The notes: a model not told the origin generated them from the letters alone. A stretch of 64,000 nucleotides of DNA from an uncultured Collinsella sp. (GCA_900540875.1 UQHT01000012.1:1-64000); one strand, 5' to 3'; positions 9,225 through 23,229 are shown, numbered from the stretch's first letter. Program-made: numbers and translations.

Positions 9225-9764
9225 ATGAAGGTTATTCTTCTCGATGAGATCAAGGGCAAGGGCGGCGAGGGTGACGTCGTAGAGGTCGCTCAGGGTTACG
9301 CTGAGAACTTCCTGTTCCCCAAGAAGCTCGCTGTTGCCGCCACCAAGGGCAACCTCAAGCAGCTTGACGAGCGTCGCAACAACATCGCCAAGCGCGAGGC
9401 CGTCCGCCTGGCTACCGCCAACGAGACCAAGGCTGCCTTCGAGGGCAAGACGGTCACCGTTGACGTCAAGGTCGGCGACGAGGGCATCCTCTTTGGCTCC
9501 GTTACCGCCGCTATGATCGCTGACGCCATCAAGGCTCAGCTCGGTATGGACATCGACCGCAAGCGCGTCGAGCTCGGTAAGCCCATCAAGGTTGCCGGTG
9601 CCCACACCGTTGCCATCTCGCTGTACCGCGAGATCAAGGCCGAGGTTGTCGTTCTCGTCGGCGTTACCGCCGAGGAGCTCGCTGCCGAGGCTGAGGTCGA
9701 GGAGGCCGCTGAGGTCGCCGAGGCCGAGACCGCCGAGGTCGAGACTGAGGCTGCTGCCGAGTAG
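9225..9764 (+). CDS. rplI: 50S ribosomal protein L9
   Basis: 179-aa L9, which binds 23S rRNA at the base of the L1 stalk. It has the N-terminal domain with MKVILLDEIKGKGGEGDVVE and GYAENFLFPKKLA, a long connecting helix, and the C-terminal domain around LFGSVTAAMIADAI. An extra tail of about 30 residues made mostly of Glu, Ala and Val extends past the usual end. It is the last gene of the operon, with a terminator following. Confidence 0.96.
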   Translation: MKVILLDEIKGKGGEGDVVEVAQGYAENFLFPKKLAVAATKGNLKQLDERRNNIAKREAVRLATANETKAAFEGKTVTVDVKVGDEGILFGSVTAAMIADAIKAQLGMDIDRKRVELGKPIKVAGAHTVAISLYREIKAEVVVLVGVTAEELAAEAEVEEAAEVAEAETAEVETEAAAE

Positions 9765-9796
9765 CATTTGCTGCAACGCAACAATCTTGTTCTAAG

Positions 9797-9829
9797 AAGG
9801 GCGCTCTGGGAAACCGGGGCGCCCTTTTT
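9797..9829 (+). terminator. Terminator of the rpsF-ssb-rpsR-rplI operon
   Basis: AAGGGCGCTCTGG pairs with CCGGGGCGCCCTT across a GAAA tetraloop and runs into a T-rich stretch. Confidence 0.88.
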
Positions 9830-9991
9830 GTTTTTTTTGCGCTGAGTGAGTGTCATGGCGAACGTTGCGTCGAAGTCCTATATACGGGACCGTTCATCCG
9901 TTTCGTTCGGTGATGATTGGCGGCGTGCGGCCCGTTTTGGGACCGTGGCTGATACTATGGATGCTCGCAAGCGATATGAATGAGGATGCTC

Positions 9992-11383
9992 ATGGCATAC
10001 GACGATAGGGAGACGGGGCTGACGGTCGAGGACCGTGGCTCCAAGTTGGGTCTTCCCCAAAACCAAGATGCAGAGGCCAACGTACTGGCCGCTATGCTGC
10101 TATCGCCCGAGGTGGTCGAGGAGGCCCAGGTCGAGCTGCAGCCCGATGACTTCTACCGGCCTATTCATAAGACCATCTACACCGCGATGGTCGATATGTA
10201 CAACAGCCGCATTCCCATCGACTCTATCTCGCTGATCGATTACCTGCGCAGCATCAACAAGCTCGATGCCGTGGGCGGCGAGGCCTACATTTTGGAGCTG
10301 ATGGGTCAGACCCTGTCGCTCGTGAACTGGCAGCACCATGCCGCCATCGTCCGTCGCGACTCGATGCTGCGCGAGCTGATCGGTGCCACCAACGAGATCA
10401 ACGCGCTGGCCTATAACGCCCCTACCGACACCAAAGAGGTCGTGGAGCTGGCCGAGAGCAAGCTGCTCAAGGTCACGGCACGCGAGGTCAAGTCGAGCTA
10501 CAAGACGTTGACCGAGTTTATGGTCGAGGCCTATAACGAGGCCGAGGAAGTGTGCCAGGCCGGTGGCCAGGCTGCGGGCGTGCCCACGGGCTTCCCGTCG
10601 CTCGACCGCATGCTCATGGGTTTCCGCGAGGGTCAGCTTATCATTATCGGCGCCCGCCCTGCTGTGGGTAAGACGTCGTTCGCCCTGAATCTGGCGCTCA
10701 ACGCTGCCGCGGCCGGTTATACCGTCGGCTTCTTCTCGCTGGAGATGTCGGGCAAGGAAATTGCCCAGCGTCTGATTTGCGCCTACGCCATGATTTCGAT
10801 CAGTGACTTCCGCATGGGCCGCATTAGCCCCGAGCAGTGGGCCAATATCAACGAGGCCACGCAGACCTTGTCCAAGCTCGATATTCTGATTGACGATACG
10901 CCCGGCACCACAGTGACCGAGATTCGCGCCAAGAGCCGCCGCATGCTCCACAACAAGGAGAAGGCCATCATCATCCTGGACTACCTGCAGCTGGTGAGTC
11001 CTCCGCCGGGACGCCGCTCCGAGAGCCGTACCGTCGAGGTCTCCGAGATGTCGCGTGGTCTGAAGATCATGGCCAAGGAACTCAAGATCCCGCTCATCGC
11101 GCTGTCGCAGCTCTCGCGTCAGGTCGAATCCCGTACCGGCAAGCGCCCGCAGCTTTCCGACCTTCGTGAATCGGGCTCCATCGAGCAGGACGCCGATATC
11201 GTTATGTTCTTGGACCGCTCCGCCGACGAGGCCGAAGCCTCGCGCGACGATCGACCCGACGAGGGCGTTACGCGTATTGTCGTGGCCAAGAACCGTTCGG
11301 GCCCGATCGGCGACGTCGACCTGATGTTCCTGCCGGCATCCACGAAGTTCTATGAGCTTGATGGGGCACATACCGAGGAGTAG
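9992..11383 (+). CDS. dnaB: Replicative DNA helicase DnaB
   Basis: 463-aa hexameric 5'-3' helicase that opens DNA at the replication fork. The N-terminal DnaB domain (about 22-125) is followed by the RecA-like domain with Walker A GARPAVGKTSF (220-230), Walker B IIILDYLQLV (about 325) and the arginine-finger region near the end. No intein is present. ATG 9992 is favoured by GAGG six bases upstream; ATGs at 9980 and 9986 are in frame. Usual position after rplI. Confidence 0.96.
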   Translation: MAYDDRETGLTVEDRGSKLGLPQNQDAEANVLAAMLLSPEVVEEAQVELQPDDFYRPIHKTIYTAMVDMYNSRIPIDSISLIDYLRSINKLDAVGGEAYILELMGQTLSLVNWQHHAAIVRRDSMLRELIGATNEINALAYNAPTDTKEVVELAESKLLKVTAREVKSSYKTLTEFMVEAYNEAEEVCQAGGQAAGVPTGFPSLDRMLMGFREGQLIIIGARPAVGKTSFALNLALNAAAAGYTVGFFSLEMSGKEIAQRLICAYAMISISDFRMGRISPEQWANINEATQTLSKLDILIDDTPGTTVTEIRAKSRRMLHNKEKAIIILDYLQLVSPPPGRRSESRTVEVSEMSRGLKIMAKELKIPLIALSQLSRQVESRTGKRPQLSDLRESGSIEQDADIVMFLDRSADEAEASRDDRPDEGVTRIVVAKNRSGPIGDVDLMFLPASTKFYELDGAHTEE

Positions 11384-11467
11384 GACAGGCACCCGTTGCA
11401 CGGGTATACTGGGAATGTTTTGTGCTTCTGCGTGCCGGCGTGGCGCGTAGACAGTCCATGAATGTAA

Positions 11468-12763
<1,296 letters not shown>

Positions 12764-12784
12764 TCGGTTTATACGGTTATTGCG

Positions 12785-12830
12785 ATATACCCCTTTGCAG
12801 CCCGGACGGGCGGCCGAGGGGTATATTTGC
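12785..12830 (+). terminator. Probable purA terminator
   Basis: ATATACCCCT (12785-12794) and AGGGGTATAT (12817-12826) pair around a GC-rich inner stem, followed by TTTGC. The T run is short. Confidence 0.5.
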
Positions 12831-12880
12831 TTGCAAAGGGCTCGCGCGGAGCGGGCCGTTCATCCATAGAGGAGGCACCC

Positions 12881-14185
12881 TTGAAGGCGGACACTCAAAC
12901 CATCGACATCCTGTTGTTGGGCAGCGGCGGCCGCGAGCATGCTTTGGCAGCTAAGCTCGCAGCATCACCGCGCGCCGGCAAGCTCTACATCGCGCCGGGT
13001 AACGGCGGCACCGCGAGCTGCGGCGAGAACGTTGTTCTCGACGACTGCGATCCTGCGGCCGTGGCGGCGTTTGCGCAGAGCCACGGATGCGGACTCGTGG
13101 TAATTGGTCCCGAGGCTCCGCTCGTGGCGGGCGTGGCCGACGCCGTGCGTGCGGCGGGTATTCCTTGCTTTGGCCCGGGTGCCGAGGGCGCCCAGATGGA
13201 GGGTTCCAAGCTGTTCTCCAAGCAGCTCATGGAGCGCGCCGGTATCCCGACGGCAGCCTATGGTTCGTTTACCGACGAGGCTTCGGCTCTCGCCTACGTG
13301 CGCGAGCAGGGCGCTCCGCTGGTCGTCAAGGCCGACGGTCTTGCCGCGGGCAAGGGCGTTATCGTGGCGACCGAACTTGAGCAGGCCGAGGAGGCCGTGC
13401 GCGAGTGCTTTGGCGGCACCTTTGGCGATGCCGGCAACACCGTGGTTATCGAGGAGATGCTCGTTGGTCCCGAGTGCTCGCTTTTGGCCTTTACCGACGG
13501 CAAGACCGTGCGTCCCATGGCCACCTCGCAGGACCACAAGCGCGCGCTCGAGGGCGACAAGGGCCCCAACACCGGCGGCATGGGCGTCTACAGCCCGGTG
13601 CCCATCGTGACCGACGAGGAGCACGCCACCATGGTGGCGGTCATGGAGCAGACCGTGGCCGAGCTCGCTGCCGAGGGTATCGACTACCGCGGCTGCCTGT
13701 ACGGCGGCTTTATGCTCACGCCCGCCGGCCCCAAGGTGCTGGAGTTCAATGCCCGCTTTGGCGACCCCGAGACCCAGGTCGTGCTGCCGCGCCTTAAGAA
13801 CGACCTGGTTGAGGTCATGCTCGCCTGCGCCAACTGCGAGCTCGATCAGATTGAGCTCGACTGGCGTGACGAGTGGGCCGTGGCCGTTGTCCTGACGAGC
13901 GCGGGCTATCCCGGCAGCTACGAGAAGGGCAAGGCCATCACCGGTATCGCCGATGCCGAGGCCATGGAGAACGTGACCGTGTACCACGCGGGCACTGCCG
14001 TGGTGGACGGCCAGCTCGTGACCAATGGTGGCCGCGTGCTTGCCGTGACCGCCCTGGGCGACACGTTCGAGAACGCTCGCAACCTTGCCTACGAGGCCTG
14101 CGAGAAGATTGATTTTGAGGGTAAGACCCTGCGTCACGACATCGGCCTGCGCGCGCTGCGCGGCCGCGACGCCTGGGATGCCTAA
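12881..14185 (+). CDS. purD: Phosphoribosylamine-glycine ligase
   Basis: 434-aa ATP-grasp enzyme that makes GAR from phosphoribosylamine, glycine and ATP (second step of de novo purine synthesis). [10 protein letters not shown] at the N-terminus, the ATP-grasp loop [10 protein letters not shown] and [12 protein letters not shown] are diagnostic. The start is TTG 12881, placed six bases after AGGAGG; the frame continues up to 12827 but that stretch overlaps the purA terminator. The NUDIX gene follows 21 bp later, so they are probably one transcript. Confidence 0.95.
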   Translation: MKADTQTIDILLLGSGGREHALAAKLAASPRAGKLYIAPGNGGTASCGENVVLDDCDPAAVAAFAQSHGCGLVVIGPEAPLVAGVADAVRAAGIPCFGPGAEGAQMEGSKLFSKQLMERAGIPTAAYGSFTDEASALAYVREQGAPLVVKADGLAAGKGVIVATELEQAEEAVRECFGGTFGDAGNTVVIEEMLVGPECSLLAFTDGKTVRPMATSQDHKRALEGDKGPNTGGMGVYSPVPIVTDEEHATMVAVMEQTVAELAAEGIDYRGCLYGGFMLTPAGPKVLEFNARFGDPETQVVLPRLKNDLVEVMLACANCELDQIELDWRDEWAVAVVLTSAGYPGSYEKGKAITGIADAEAMENVTVYHAGTAVVDGQLVTNGGRVLAVTALGDTFENARNLAYEACEKIDFEGKTLRHDIGLRALRGRDAWDA

Positions 14186-14206
14186 AGTCCGAGAGGAATG
14201 AGACGG

Positions 14207-14902
14207 ATGGACGAGAAGAACGAAGAGCTCGTGGATGCGCAGATCGTCGAGGAGGACAGCCGCGTGTATGGGCACGCCGAGGGCGAGCCTGGCGGCGAGG
14301 TCGCTGACGAGCCGGTGCTGGTGCTGGGCGATGACGACCCGCACGATGCCGAGCTGCACGAGAAGATTCTTTCGGAGGAGTGCGCCTGGAAGGGCAAGAT
14401 CCTCGACGTCCACCGTCTTGAGGTGGAGCTGCCCAACGGCCACCGCAGCGCCCGCGACATCATTCGTCATCCGGGTGCGGCGGCCGTGGTGGCGCTGACC
14501 GAGAGCGGCAAGATTGTGCTGGTGCGTCAGTACCGCACCGCCATCGACCGCGTGACGGTCGAGATTCCCGCCGGCAAGCTCGATCCAGGCGAGGACCCGC
14601 TCGATTGCGCCAAACGCGAGCTACACGAGGAGACGGGCTTTAGGGCCGGTCGCATTCGCTTTCTGACGTCGATTGTCACGTCCTGCGGTTTTTGCGACGA
14701 GATCATTCACATCTACTTGGCTACCAAGCTGGAGTTTGATGCGCCCAACCCCGACGATGACGAGTTTGTCAACGTTGACCTGGTGCCGCTGCACGAGCTG
14801 ATCGACGCCGTGCTCGACGGCAAGATCGAAGACGCCAAGACCGTCGTGGGCGCTCTTGCCTGCGACAGTATCGCTCACCGACTAGGCGGGGCAGAGCTGT
14901 AA
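14207..14902 (+). CDS. NUDIX hydrolase, ADP-ribose pyrophosphatase type
   Basis: 231-aa protein. After a long acidic N-terminal extension (about 55 residues rich in Glu and Asp), the NUDIX fold holds the box GKLDPGEDPLDCAKRELHEE with TGF completing it (about residues 125-148). The SCGFCDEIIHIYLA segment after the box and the VRQYR strand before it fit the ADP-ribose pyrophosphatase subgroup, which clears ADP-ribose. ATG 14207 is preferred; ATG 14198 overlaps the ribosome site GAGAGG. Confidence 0.85.
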   Translation: MDEKNEELVDAQIVEEDSRVYGHAEGEPGGEVADEPVLVLGDDDPHDAELHEKILSEECAWKGKILDVHRLEVELPNGHRSARDIIRHPGAAAVVALTESGKIVLVRQYRTAIDRVTVEIPAGKLDPGEDPLDCAKRELHEETGFRAGRIRFLTSIVTSCGFCDEIIHIYLATKLEFDAPNPDDDEFVNVDLVPLHELIDAVLDGKIEDAKTVVGALACDSIAHRLGGAEL

Positions 14903-14930
14903 CGAGCGGGGATGATCCCGCAGGTTTGTG

Positions 14931-15079
14931 TAAGTCAGCGAAAGTGCTCCATTTGAGACAAGGTGGTCTAAAAGAGGAGGGAAGCGTATGGATATACGCG
15001 ACCGACGATTGAAGGCCAGATTGTCCAAATGGGGCGCTTGCAGCGTCGAGACGAAACGCGGTTTGGTAAAACCGCGTAA
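14931..15079 (+). repeat. Modular 150-bp dispersed element, copy 1
   Basis: The element opens with TAAGTCAGCGAAA (14931-14943), has an inner inverted repeat (14944-14961 with 15021-15037, CATTTG core), then GCAGCGTCGAG (15040-15050) and the hairpin ACGCGGTTT-GGTA-AAACCGCGT (15056-15077). The same outer blocks occur inverted at 32883-33032 with a different inner inverted repeat and different contents. Here the inside holds the ribosome site and first codons of the ABC exporter gene. Confidence 0.7.
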
Positions 15080-16859
15080 GGTGATTATGCTGAAGAGGTT
15101 TCTTTCTTACTACAAGCCCCAGATGGGGCTTTTTGTTGCCGATACTGTTTGCGCTCTGGTGCTTGCCGCCATTGACCTTGCGTTTCCTATTATTCTGCGC
15201 AATTTGACCGGTGGGCTGTTTACTCAGGGTCAGGCTGCCATTATGCAGGCACTCGGTATGATCGCGGTAGGTTTGGTGCTGATGTATGTCATCCGCTGCG
15301 CCTGTCGCTATTTTGTGAGCTATTGGGGTCACGTGATGGGCGCGCGCATGGAGTCCAAGATGCGCGAGGACCTGTTTGACCAGTACGAGCGCTTTAGCTT
15401 TGCATATTTCGACCGCAACAGCTCGGGTGACATGATGAGCCGCGTGGTCAACGACCTGTTCGATATCTGCGAGGCGGCGCATCACGTACCCGAGTGGATC
15501 ATCATCTGCGGCATCGAGATTATCGGCTCGTTTGTGATCCTCTTTACCATCGCCCCGGTGCTGGCGCTCGCCATGGCCGTGGTGACGGCGGCGTTTGCGG
15601 TCATCATGTTTTGGCAGAACATGCGCATGCGCGAGGTCTTTAGCGACAACCGCAAAAAGATCAGCGGCATCAATGCGCAGCTGCAGGATTCGCTGGCGGG
15701 CATGCGCGTGGTCAAGAGTTTTGCCAATGAGGAGACCGAACGCTTCAAGTTCCGCGCCTCCAACAATCGCTATCTTTCGTCCAAGGAGAACATGTATCAC
15801 GCCATGGGCGTCTATACCGCGACGTATGACCTGCTCTCGGGTGTGCTCTATGTGATCGTGGTGCTGCTGGGCGGCTGGCTGGTCGCCCAGGGACAGCTGC
15901 AGGCGGTCGATATGGCGACCTTTGCACTCTATATTTCGCTGTTCTGCACGCCGCTCGAGACACTCGTCAATTCGGCCGAAACGTATCAGAAGGCCATCGC
16001 CGGCTTTAAGCGCATGGACGAGGTGCTCTCGACCGCGCCGGATATCCAGGACAAGCCGGGCGCCACGGATCTGCAGGTGACCGCCGGCGCCGTGGATTAT
16101 CACGACGTGTGCTTTAACTACGAGGATGTTGAGCTGGGCGAGGGCGATGCCGACGAGCGTCCCGTTATCGACCATATGGACCTGTCCATCAAGCCCGGGC
16201 AGACCATCGCTTTGGTTGGCCCTTCGGGCGGTGGCAAGTCCACGACCTGTTCGCTGCTGCCGCGCTTTTATGACGTTGCTGCCGGATCCATTAGCATCGA
16301 CGGTCAGGACGTGCGCGATGTGACGCAGCAGAGCCTGCGCCGCGCCATCGGCCTGGTACAGCAGGATGTCTACCTGTTTGACGGAACAATCGGCGAGAAC
16401 ATCGCCTACGGCAAGCCGGGCGCCACGGCAGAAGAGATCGCCGGAGCCGCCCGTCGTGCCAACATCGATGCCTTTATCGAGTCGCTTCCACAGGGTTATG
16501 ACACCGTGGTGGGCGAGCGCGGCAGCCGTCTTTCGGGCGGACAGAAGCAACGCGTTGCCATCGCGCGCGTGTTTCTCAAGAACCCCAAGATCCTGATTTT
16601 GGACGAGGCGACGAGTGCTTTGGATAACGAGAGCGAGGAGGCGGTGCAGGAGTCACTCGAGGAGCTGGCACGCGGCCGTACCACAATCATCATTGCCCAC
16701 CGTCTTTCGACCATTAAGCATGCCGATGAGATTGCGACCGTTGAGCATGGTCGCGTTGTGGAGCGTGGCACGCACGAGGAGCTTCTCGCCCGTGGCGGCA
16801 CCTATGCCCGTTACTATCGAATGCAGTTCGAAGGTGTGCGTGCGCACGAGCTCGACTGA
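14988..16859 (+). CDS. ABC exporter, fused membrane and ATPase domains
   Basis: 623-aa half-transporter that would work as a dimer. Six membrane helices (about residues 45-340) are followed by an ATPase with Walker A GPSGGGKSTT, signature LSGGQKQRVAIARVF, Walker B ILILDEATSALD and the switch His in IIIAHRLST. The substrate is unknown; related proteins export lipids, drugs or peptides. ATG 14988 has a strong AGGAGGG, but the first 33 residues are encoded inside the dispersed repeat at 14931-15079; the family's usual N-terminus begins at ATG 15087 (MLKRFLSYYKP), which has AAGGTGAT upstream. Both starts may be used. Confidence 0.88.
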   Translation: MDIRDRRLKARLSKWGACSVETKRGLVKPRKVIMLKRFLSYYKPQMGLFVADTVCALVLAAIDLAFPIILRNLTGGLFTQGQAAIMQALGMIAVGLVLMYVIRCACRYFVSYWGHVMGARMESKMREDLFDQYERFSFAYFDRNSSGDMMSRVVNDLFDICEAAHHVPEWIIICGIEIIGSFVILFTIAPVLALAMAVVTAAFAVIMFWQNMRMREVFSDNRKKISGINAQLQDSLAGMRVVKSFANEETERFKFRASNNRYLSSKENMYHAMGVYTATYDLLSGVLYVIVVLLGGWLVAQGQLQAVDMATFALYISLFCTPLETLVNSAETYQKAIAGFKRMDEVLSTAPDIQDKPGATDLQVTAGAVDYHDVCFNYEDVELGEGDADERPVIDHMDLSIKPGQTIALVGPSGGGKSTTCSLLPRFYDVAAGSISIDGQDVRDVTQQSLRRAIGLVQQDVYLFDGTIGENIAYGKPGATAEEIAGAARRANIDAFIESLPQGYDTVVGERGSRLSGGQKQRVAIARVFLKNPKILILDEATSALDNESEEAVQESLEELARGRTTIIIAHRLSTIKHADEIATVEHGRVVERGTHEELLARGGTYARYYRMQFEGVRAHELD

Positions 16860-16878
16860 TTGATATGACAGGAAGTTT

Positions 16879-17844
16879 ATGGCTGACAAGAACCCTTTGA
16901 CTCCGGAAGAAGTGACGGAGTTATTCTCCGAAATCGATGCATCCGGTGTCTTGGATCCCACGCTTGCCAAAAAGCGAACCGAGCGCATGCGTGAGAAGGA
17001 GGCTGCGGCCAAGCGCGGTGACAAAGCGGCGCTAGCGCAGCTGCGCAGCGAGGACCGCGCGAGCCAGGCAAAACATATCGACCCGCTGTCCGAGGACGAT
17101 CCTTCGGGTTCGCAGGTGAGTCATACCATTACGAAGACCGCGATGGCCGTGGTCATTGGTATTTTGGTGCTGATCGTGGGCATGCAGATCGGCTACGGCG
17201 TGATGCGTCGTCTGAACACCGCCAACCTGTCCGAGAGCGTTTCGGTCGATACCGTTTCGACGGCGCTGAAAGGCGGCCTTGAGTGGGGCAACGGCTTTAC
17301 GCAGTTCCCGCTCGACTTTACCGTCGATGAAGCTGATGAGCGTACGGGCACGGTCGAGGTGACGGTGTTGGACACATCGTCTGCCAACGAGCTCGAGCTG
17401 CTGTCCAACGGGCAGATCCAGGCCGCGGCGCTTGCGACCAACGCGCTGCTCAACGATAAGATTGACCGCGTGGTGTATAACGTTCACGCCTATATCGACG
17501 AGGATAACAACATTCAGCACGATTCCTTTTTCGGCATGTTCCCCGCGCAGGGTCATCAGAGCGCCATTTTGACGTTTGTGTGGACCAAGAGCTCATCCAA
17601 CGCCACGAGTATCGACTGGAAGATGCGCATCGTAAGCATGGACGACACCATTGCCGAGCGCATTCAAAAACAGGTGAACTCGGTTTCGTCGCTGATCGAG
17701 GACCCGGTGGTGAGCCAGACCAAGATTGACGAGGAAAAGGCCGAACGTGACCTGGAGCATCGTCTGCATGGCCGCGAGATTTTCCGCGGCGGCAAGCCCG
17801 ACCGAACGCCGTCCGATCTGCTGGAACAGGACAAGCAAAAGTAA
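16879..17844 (+). CDS. Single-pass membrane protein, function unknown
   Basis: 321 aa. The N-terminal 80 residues are charged and helical, one membrane helix follows (about 85-105, AVVIGILVLIVGMQIGYGV), then an extracytoplasmic domain of about 200 residues with no family I recognise and no cell-wall sorting signal. AGGAAG lies before ATG 16879. It starts 19 bp after the ABC exporter, so a shared transcript and perhaps a shared process are likely. Confidence 0.7.
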   Translation: MADKNPLTPEEVTELFSEIDASGVLDPTLAKKRTERMREKEAAAKRGDKAALAQLRSEDRASQAKHIDPLSEDDPSGSQVSHTITKTAMAVVIGILVLIVGMQIGYGVMRRLNTANLSESVSVDTVSTALKGGLEWGNGFTQFPLDFTVDEADERTGTVEVTVLDTSSANELELLSNGQIQAAALATNALLNDKIDRVVYNVHAYIDEDNNIQHDSFFGMFPAQGHQSAILTFVWTKSSSNATSIDWKMRIVSMDDTIAERIQKQVNSVSSLIEDPVVSQTKIDEEKAERDLEHRLHGREIFRGGKPDRTPSDLLEQDKQK

Positions 17845-17853
17845 GAGGCCATT

Positions 17854-17890
17854 ATCCCGCGTGAGTCACAAGCCCCGCGGGATGATTTTT
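17854..17890 (+). terminator. Terminator after the exporter operon
   Basis: ATCCCGCG (17854-17861) pairs with CGCGGGAT (17876-17883), then GATTTTT. Confidence 0.72.
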
Positions 17891-17986
17891 AATCCCCGTC
17901 CCAGAAAAATCATTATGCATAGAAAGTCATAATTATCATTTCGTAAACAATTTGATGAAATTAACGCCATGAGGCATGCTTGCGGT

Positions 17987-17992
17987 TACAAT
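17987..17992 (+). promoter_or_regulatory. Candidate -10 box for carAB
   Basis: TACAAT lies about 30 bases before the PyrR-like hairpin. The -35 region is not obvious. Confidence 0.3.
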
Positions 17993-18021
17993 ACCGCGAG
18001 GCCTAACTACACACCTTTAAA

Positions 18022-18046
18022 CCGGTCCTGTGAGACCGGGAAGGAG
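18022..18046 (+). promoter_or_regulatory. PyrR-type RNA hairpin over the carA ribosome site
   Basis: CCGGTC (18022-18027) and GACCGG (18034-18039) close a CTGTGA loop, giving the TCCTGTGAGACC core of PyrR-binding RNA. The Shine-Dalgarno AAGGAG (18041-18046) follows at once. In actinobacteria PyrR is thought to block translation at such a site when UMP is plentiful. No pyrR gene is in the window. Confidence 0.65.
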
Positions 18047-18050
18047 AATT

Positions 18051-19490
18051 ATGGCGAACAACCATACCGCGGGCGCTGCCGCCCGCACCTTCGCGCCCAG
18101 CGAGCTTTGCCAGCGTATGCTGGCCAAAACCAGCAAGGGCACCTGCGGTCCCTGTATCCTGTATCTTGAGGATGGGACCATTTTTTATGGACGTGCATGC
18201 GGCGCCGAGGGCACCGCGACCGGCGAAGTCTGCTTCAACACCTCGCTTGAGGGCTACTTTGAGGTCATGACCGACCCGAGTTATGCCGGCCAAATTGTAA
18301 CCATGACCTATCCGCAGATCGGCAATTACGGTATCGACGAGACCGATGTCCAGTCGGCCTTCCCCGGCGACGCCGCGCGCCCTGCGAGCGCTCCGGCTAT
18401 GCGCGGCATGATCGTTCGCGACATGTGCGCCACGCCTTCTAACTGGCGCTCGGCCGTCAGCGTGCCGGAGTACCTGCGCGCTCACGGCATCGTCGCTATC
18501 GAGGGTGTCGACACCCGCGCTCTGGTGCGCCATCTGCGCGACAATGGTTCCAAGATGGGCATTATCTCGACCGAGATCTTCGACGTCGACGAGCTTGCCG
18601 AGCGTCTGGCCGCAGCGCCCACGCTGGTAGGCGAGAACCTGGTCAAGACCGTAAGTTGCCCCGCGCCTCACAAGTTTGTGGCCGCCGACCTGCCTGCCAC
18701 GCATGACTTTGCGCTTGCGGTTGCCGCTCCTGCCCGTCACAAAGTGGTCGCCTACGACTGCGGTGTGAAGCGCGGCATTCTGGAGGGCCTGGTCCGCGCC
18801 GGCTGCGACCTTACCGTCGTGCCGTGGGATACGCCCGCCCAGCAGGTGCTCGACATGAATCCCGATGGCGTCTTTTTGTCCAACGGCCCCGGCGACCCCG
18901 ATGCCGTGGTGGAGACCTACGAGCAGGTACAGCAGCTGATCGGCAAGGTGCCGGTCTTTGGTATTTGTCTTGGTCACCAGATGATCAGCCTGGCCTGCGG
19001 CGCCCAGATGGAAAAGCTTAAGTTCGGTCACCGCGGTGGCAACCAGCCGGTCATGAACCTGGTAAGCCGCCGCGTGGAGATCACCGCGCAAAACCATGGC
19101 TTTGGCCTGCTGTTCCCCAGCTTGGGCGAACTGATCCCCGCGCTTTCCGGCGGCGAAACCGAGCATGCGGCCGATGGCGACCTGCGCGCCTGGGTGCGTC
19201 GCGGCGTCGCGCCGGTCGTGATGAACGAGCGCTTTGGTCGCATTCGCCTGACACATGTGAACCTCAACGACGGCACCGCCGAGGGCATCCAGCTGCTCGA
19301 CGCCCCGTGTTTCTCGGTCCAGTACCACCCCGAGGCTTCGCCCGGCCCCACCGATGCCCACTATCTCTTTACCGCCTTTACGCGACTCATGGACGGCGAG
19401 GAGAACTACCTGGACATCGACACCGCGAAGGACCGCCTCGCCGGCTGGAATTTCGCCGAGTCCGAGAACGCTGCGACCGAGGAGAACTAA
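18051..19490 (+). CDS. carA: Carbamoyl-phosphate synthase small subunit
   Basis: 479-aa glutamine amidotransferase subunit that feeds ammonia to CarB for carbamoyl phosphate (arginine and pyrimidine precursor). The N-terminal CPSase_sm domain is followed by a class I GATase with the nucleophile Cys in GICLGHQ (about residue 305) and the His/Glu pair in HPEASPGP (about 426). It is longer than the usual 360-400 residues, with extra sequence between residues 95 and 115 and within the GATase domain. ATG 18051 directly follows AAGGAG. carB starts one base after its stop. Confidence 0.96.
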   Translation: MANNHTAGAAARTFAPSELCQRMLAKTSKGTCGPCILYLEDGTIFYGRACGAEGTATGEVCFNTSLEGYFEVMTDPSYAGQIVTMTYPQIGNYGIDETDVQSAFPGDAARPASAPAMRGMIVRDMCATPSNWRSAVSVPEYLRAHGIVAIEGVDTRALVRHLRDNGSKMGIISTEIFDVDELAERLAAAPTLVGENLVKTVSCPAPHKFVAADLPATHDFALAVAAPARHKVVAYDCGVKRGILEGLVRAGCDLTVVPWDTPAQQVLDMNPDGVFLSNGPGDPDAVVETYEQVQQLIGKVPVFGICLGHQMISLACGAQMEKLKFGHRGGNQPVMNLVSRRVEITAQNHGFGLLFPSLGELIPALSGGETEHAADGDLRAWVRRGVAPVVMNERFGRIRLTHVNLNDGTAEGIQLLDAPCFSVQYHPEASPGPTDAHYLFTAFTRLMDGEENYLDIDTAKDRLAGWNFAESENAATEEN

Positions 19491-19491
19491 C

Positions 19492-22806
<3,315 letters not shown>

Positions 22807-22818
22807 GTTGAGCTGTCC

Positions 22819-22903
22819 GGCCGGGGGCGGGAGGCGGACACTTTCTCTCGGAAACTGGGCTTCGCGAAGTTTTCCGAGAGAAAGGACTGCCTCCCGCCCC
22901 GGC
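22819..22903. repeat. Long hairpin with CTGGGCTTCGCGAAG loop, copy 1
   Basis: Two nested stems (GCCGGGGGCGGGAGGC with its complement, then CTTTCTCTCGGAAA with its complement) close the loop CTGGGCTTCGCGAAG. The same loop, inverted, tops a different stem at 23063-23134. It lies just after carB and may also end transcription. Confidence 0.7.
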
Positions 22904-22977
22904 CTGCGGTGACTCGGTAGCACCGTGTGCTGCCGAAGGGGCTTTGCGCGATGACTAGGGCAAAATAGAAAATGAGT

Positions 22978-23013
22978 GTGGGCTCTGCCGTTCATTCGAA
23001 CGGCAGAGCCCAC
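22978..23013. terminator. Bidirectional hairpin between carB and purE
   Basis: GTGGGCTCTGCCGTT (22978-22992) pairs perfectly with AACGGCAGAGCCCAC (22999-23013), loop six bases. The flanks are only mildly T-rich, so terminator function is likely but not certain. Confidence 0.5.
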
Positions 23014-23062
23014 GTTAATATTTCAGCTAACGTACGTCATGGCAATCCCTGGTAGGTCGCAG

Positions 23063-23134
23063 GGTGGCGGCTGAGCCTTTCCCTCGGGAAACTTCGCGAA
23101 GCCCAGTTCCCGAGGGAAAGGCTCAGCCGCCACC
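23063..23134. repeat. Long hairpin with the same loop, copy 2 (inverted)
   Basis: A perfect 28-bp stem (23063-23090 with 23107-23134) ends in a loop that is the reverse complement of the loop at 22855-22869. The stem sequences differ from copy 1 but keep pairing. Confidence 0.7.
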
Positions 23135-23229
23135 ACAAAGACCGCAGGGACGGGAGCAGCTATACTACTCTCAGTAGTTAAGGGTCGCGGATCCGCCGCG
23201 TCACCGCTCTCAACAGGAGGTCTTTGTTT

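Noticed and set aside
8004..9776. 590-codon minus-strand frame opposite rpsF-ssb-rpsR-rplI
   Set aside because: The plus-strand ribosomal genes are unmistakable; the antisense frame spans all four and their gaps.
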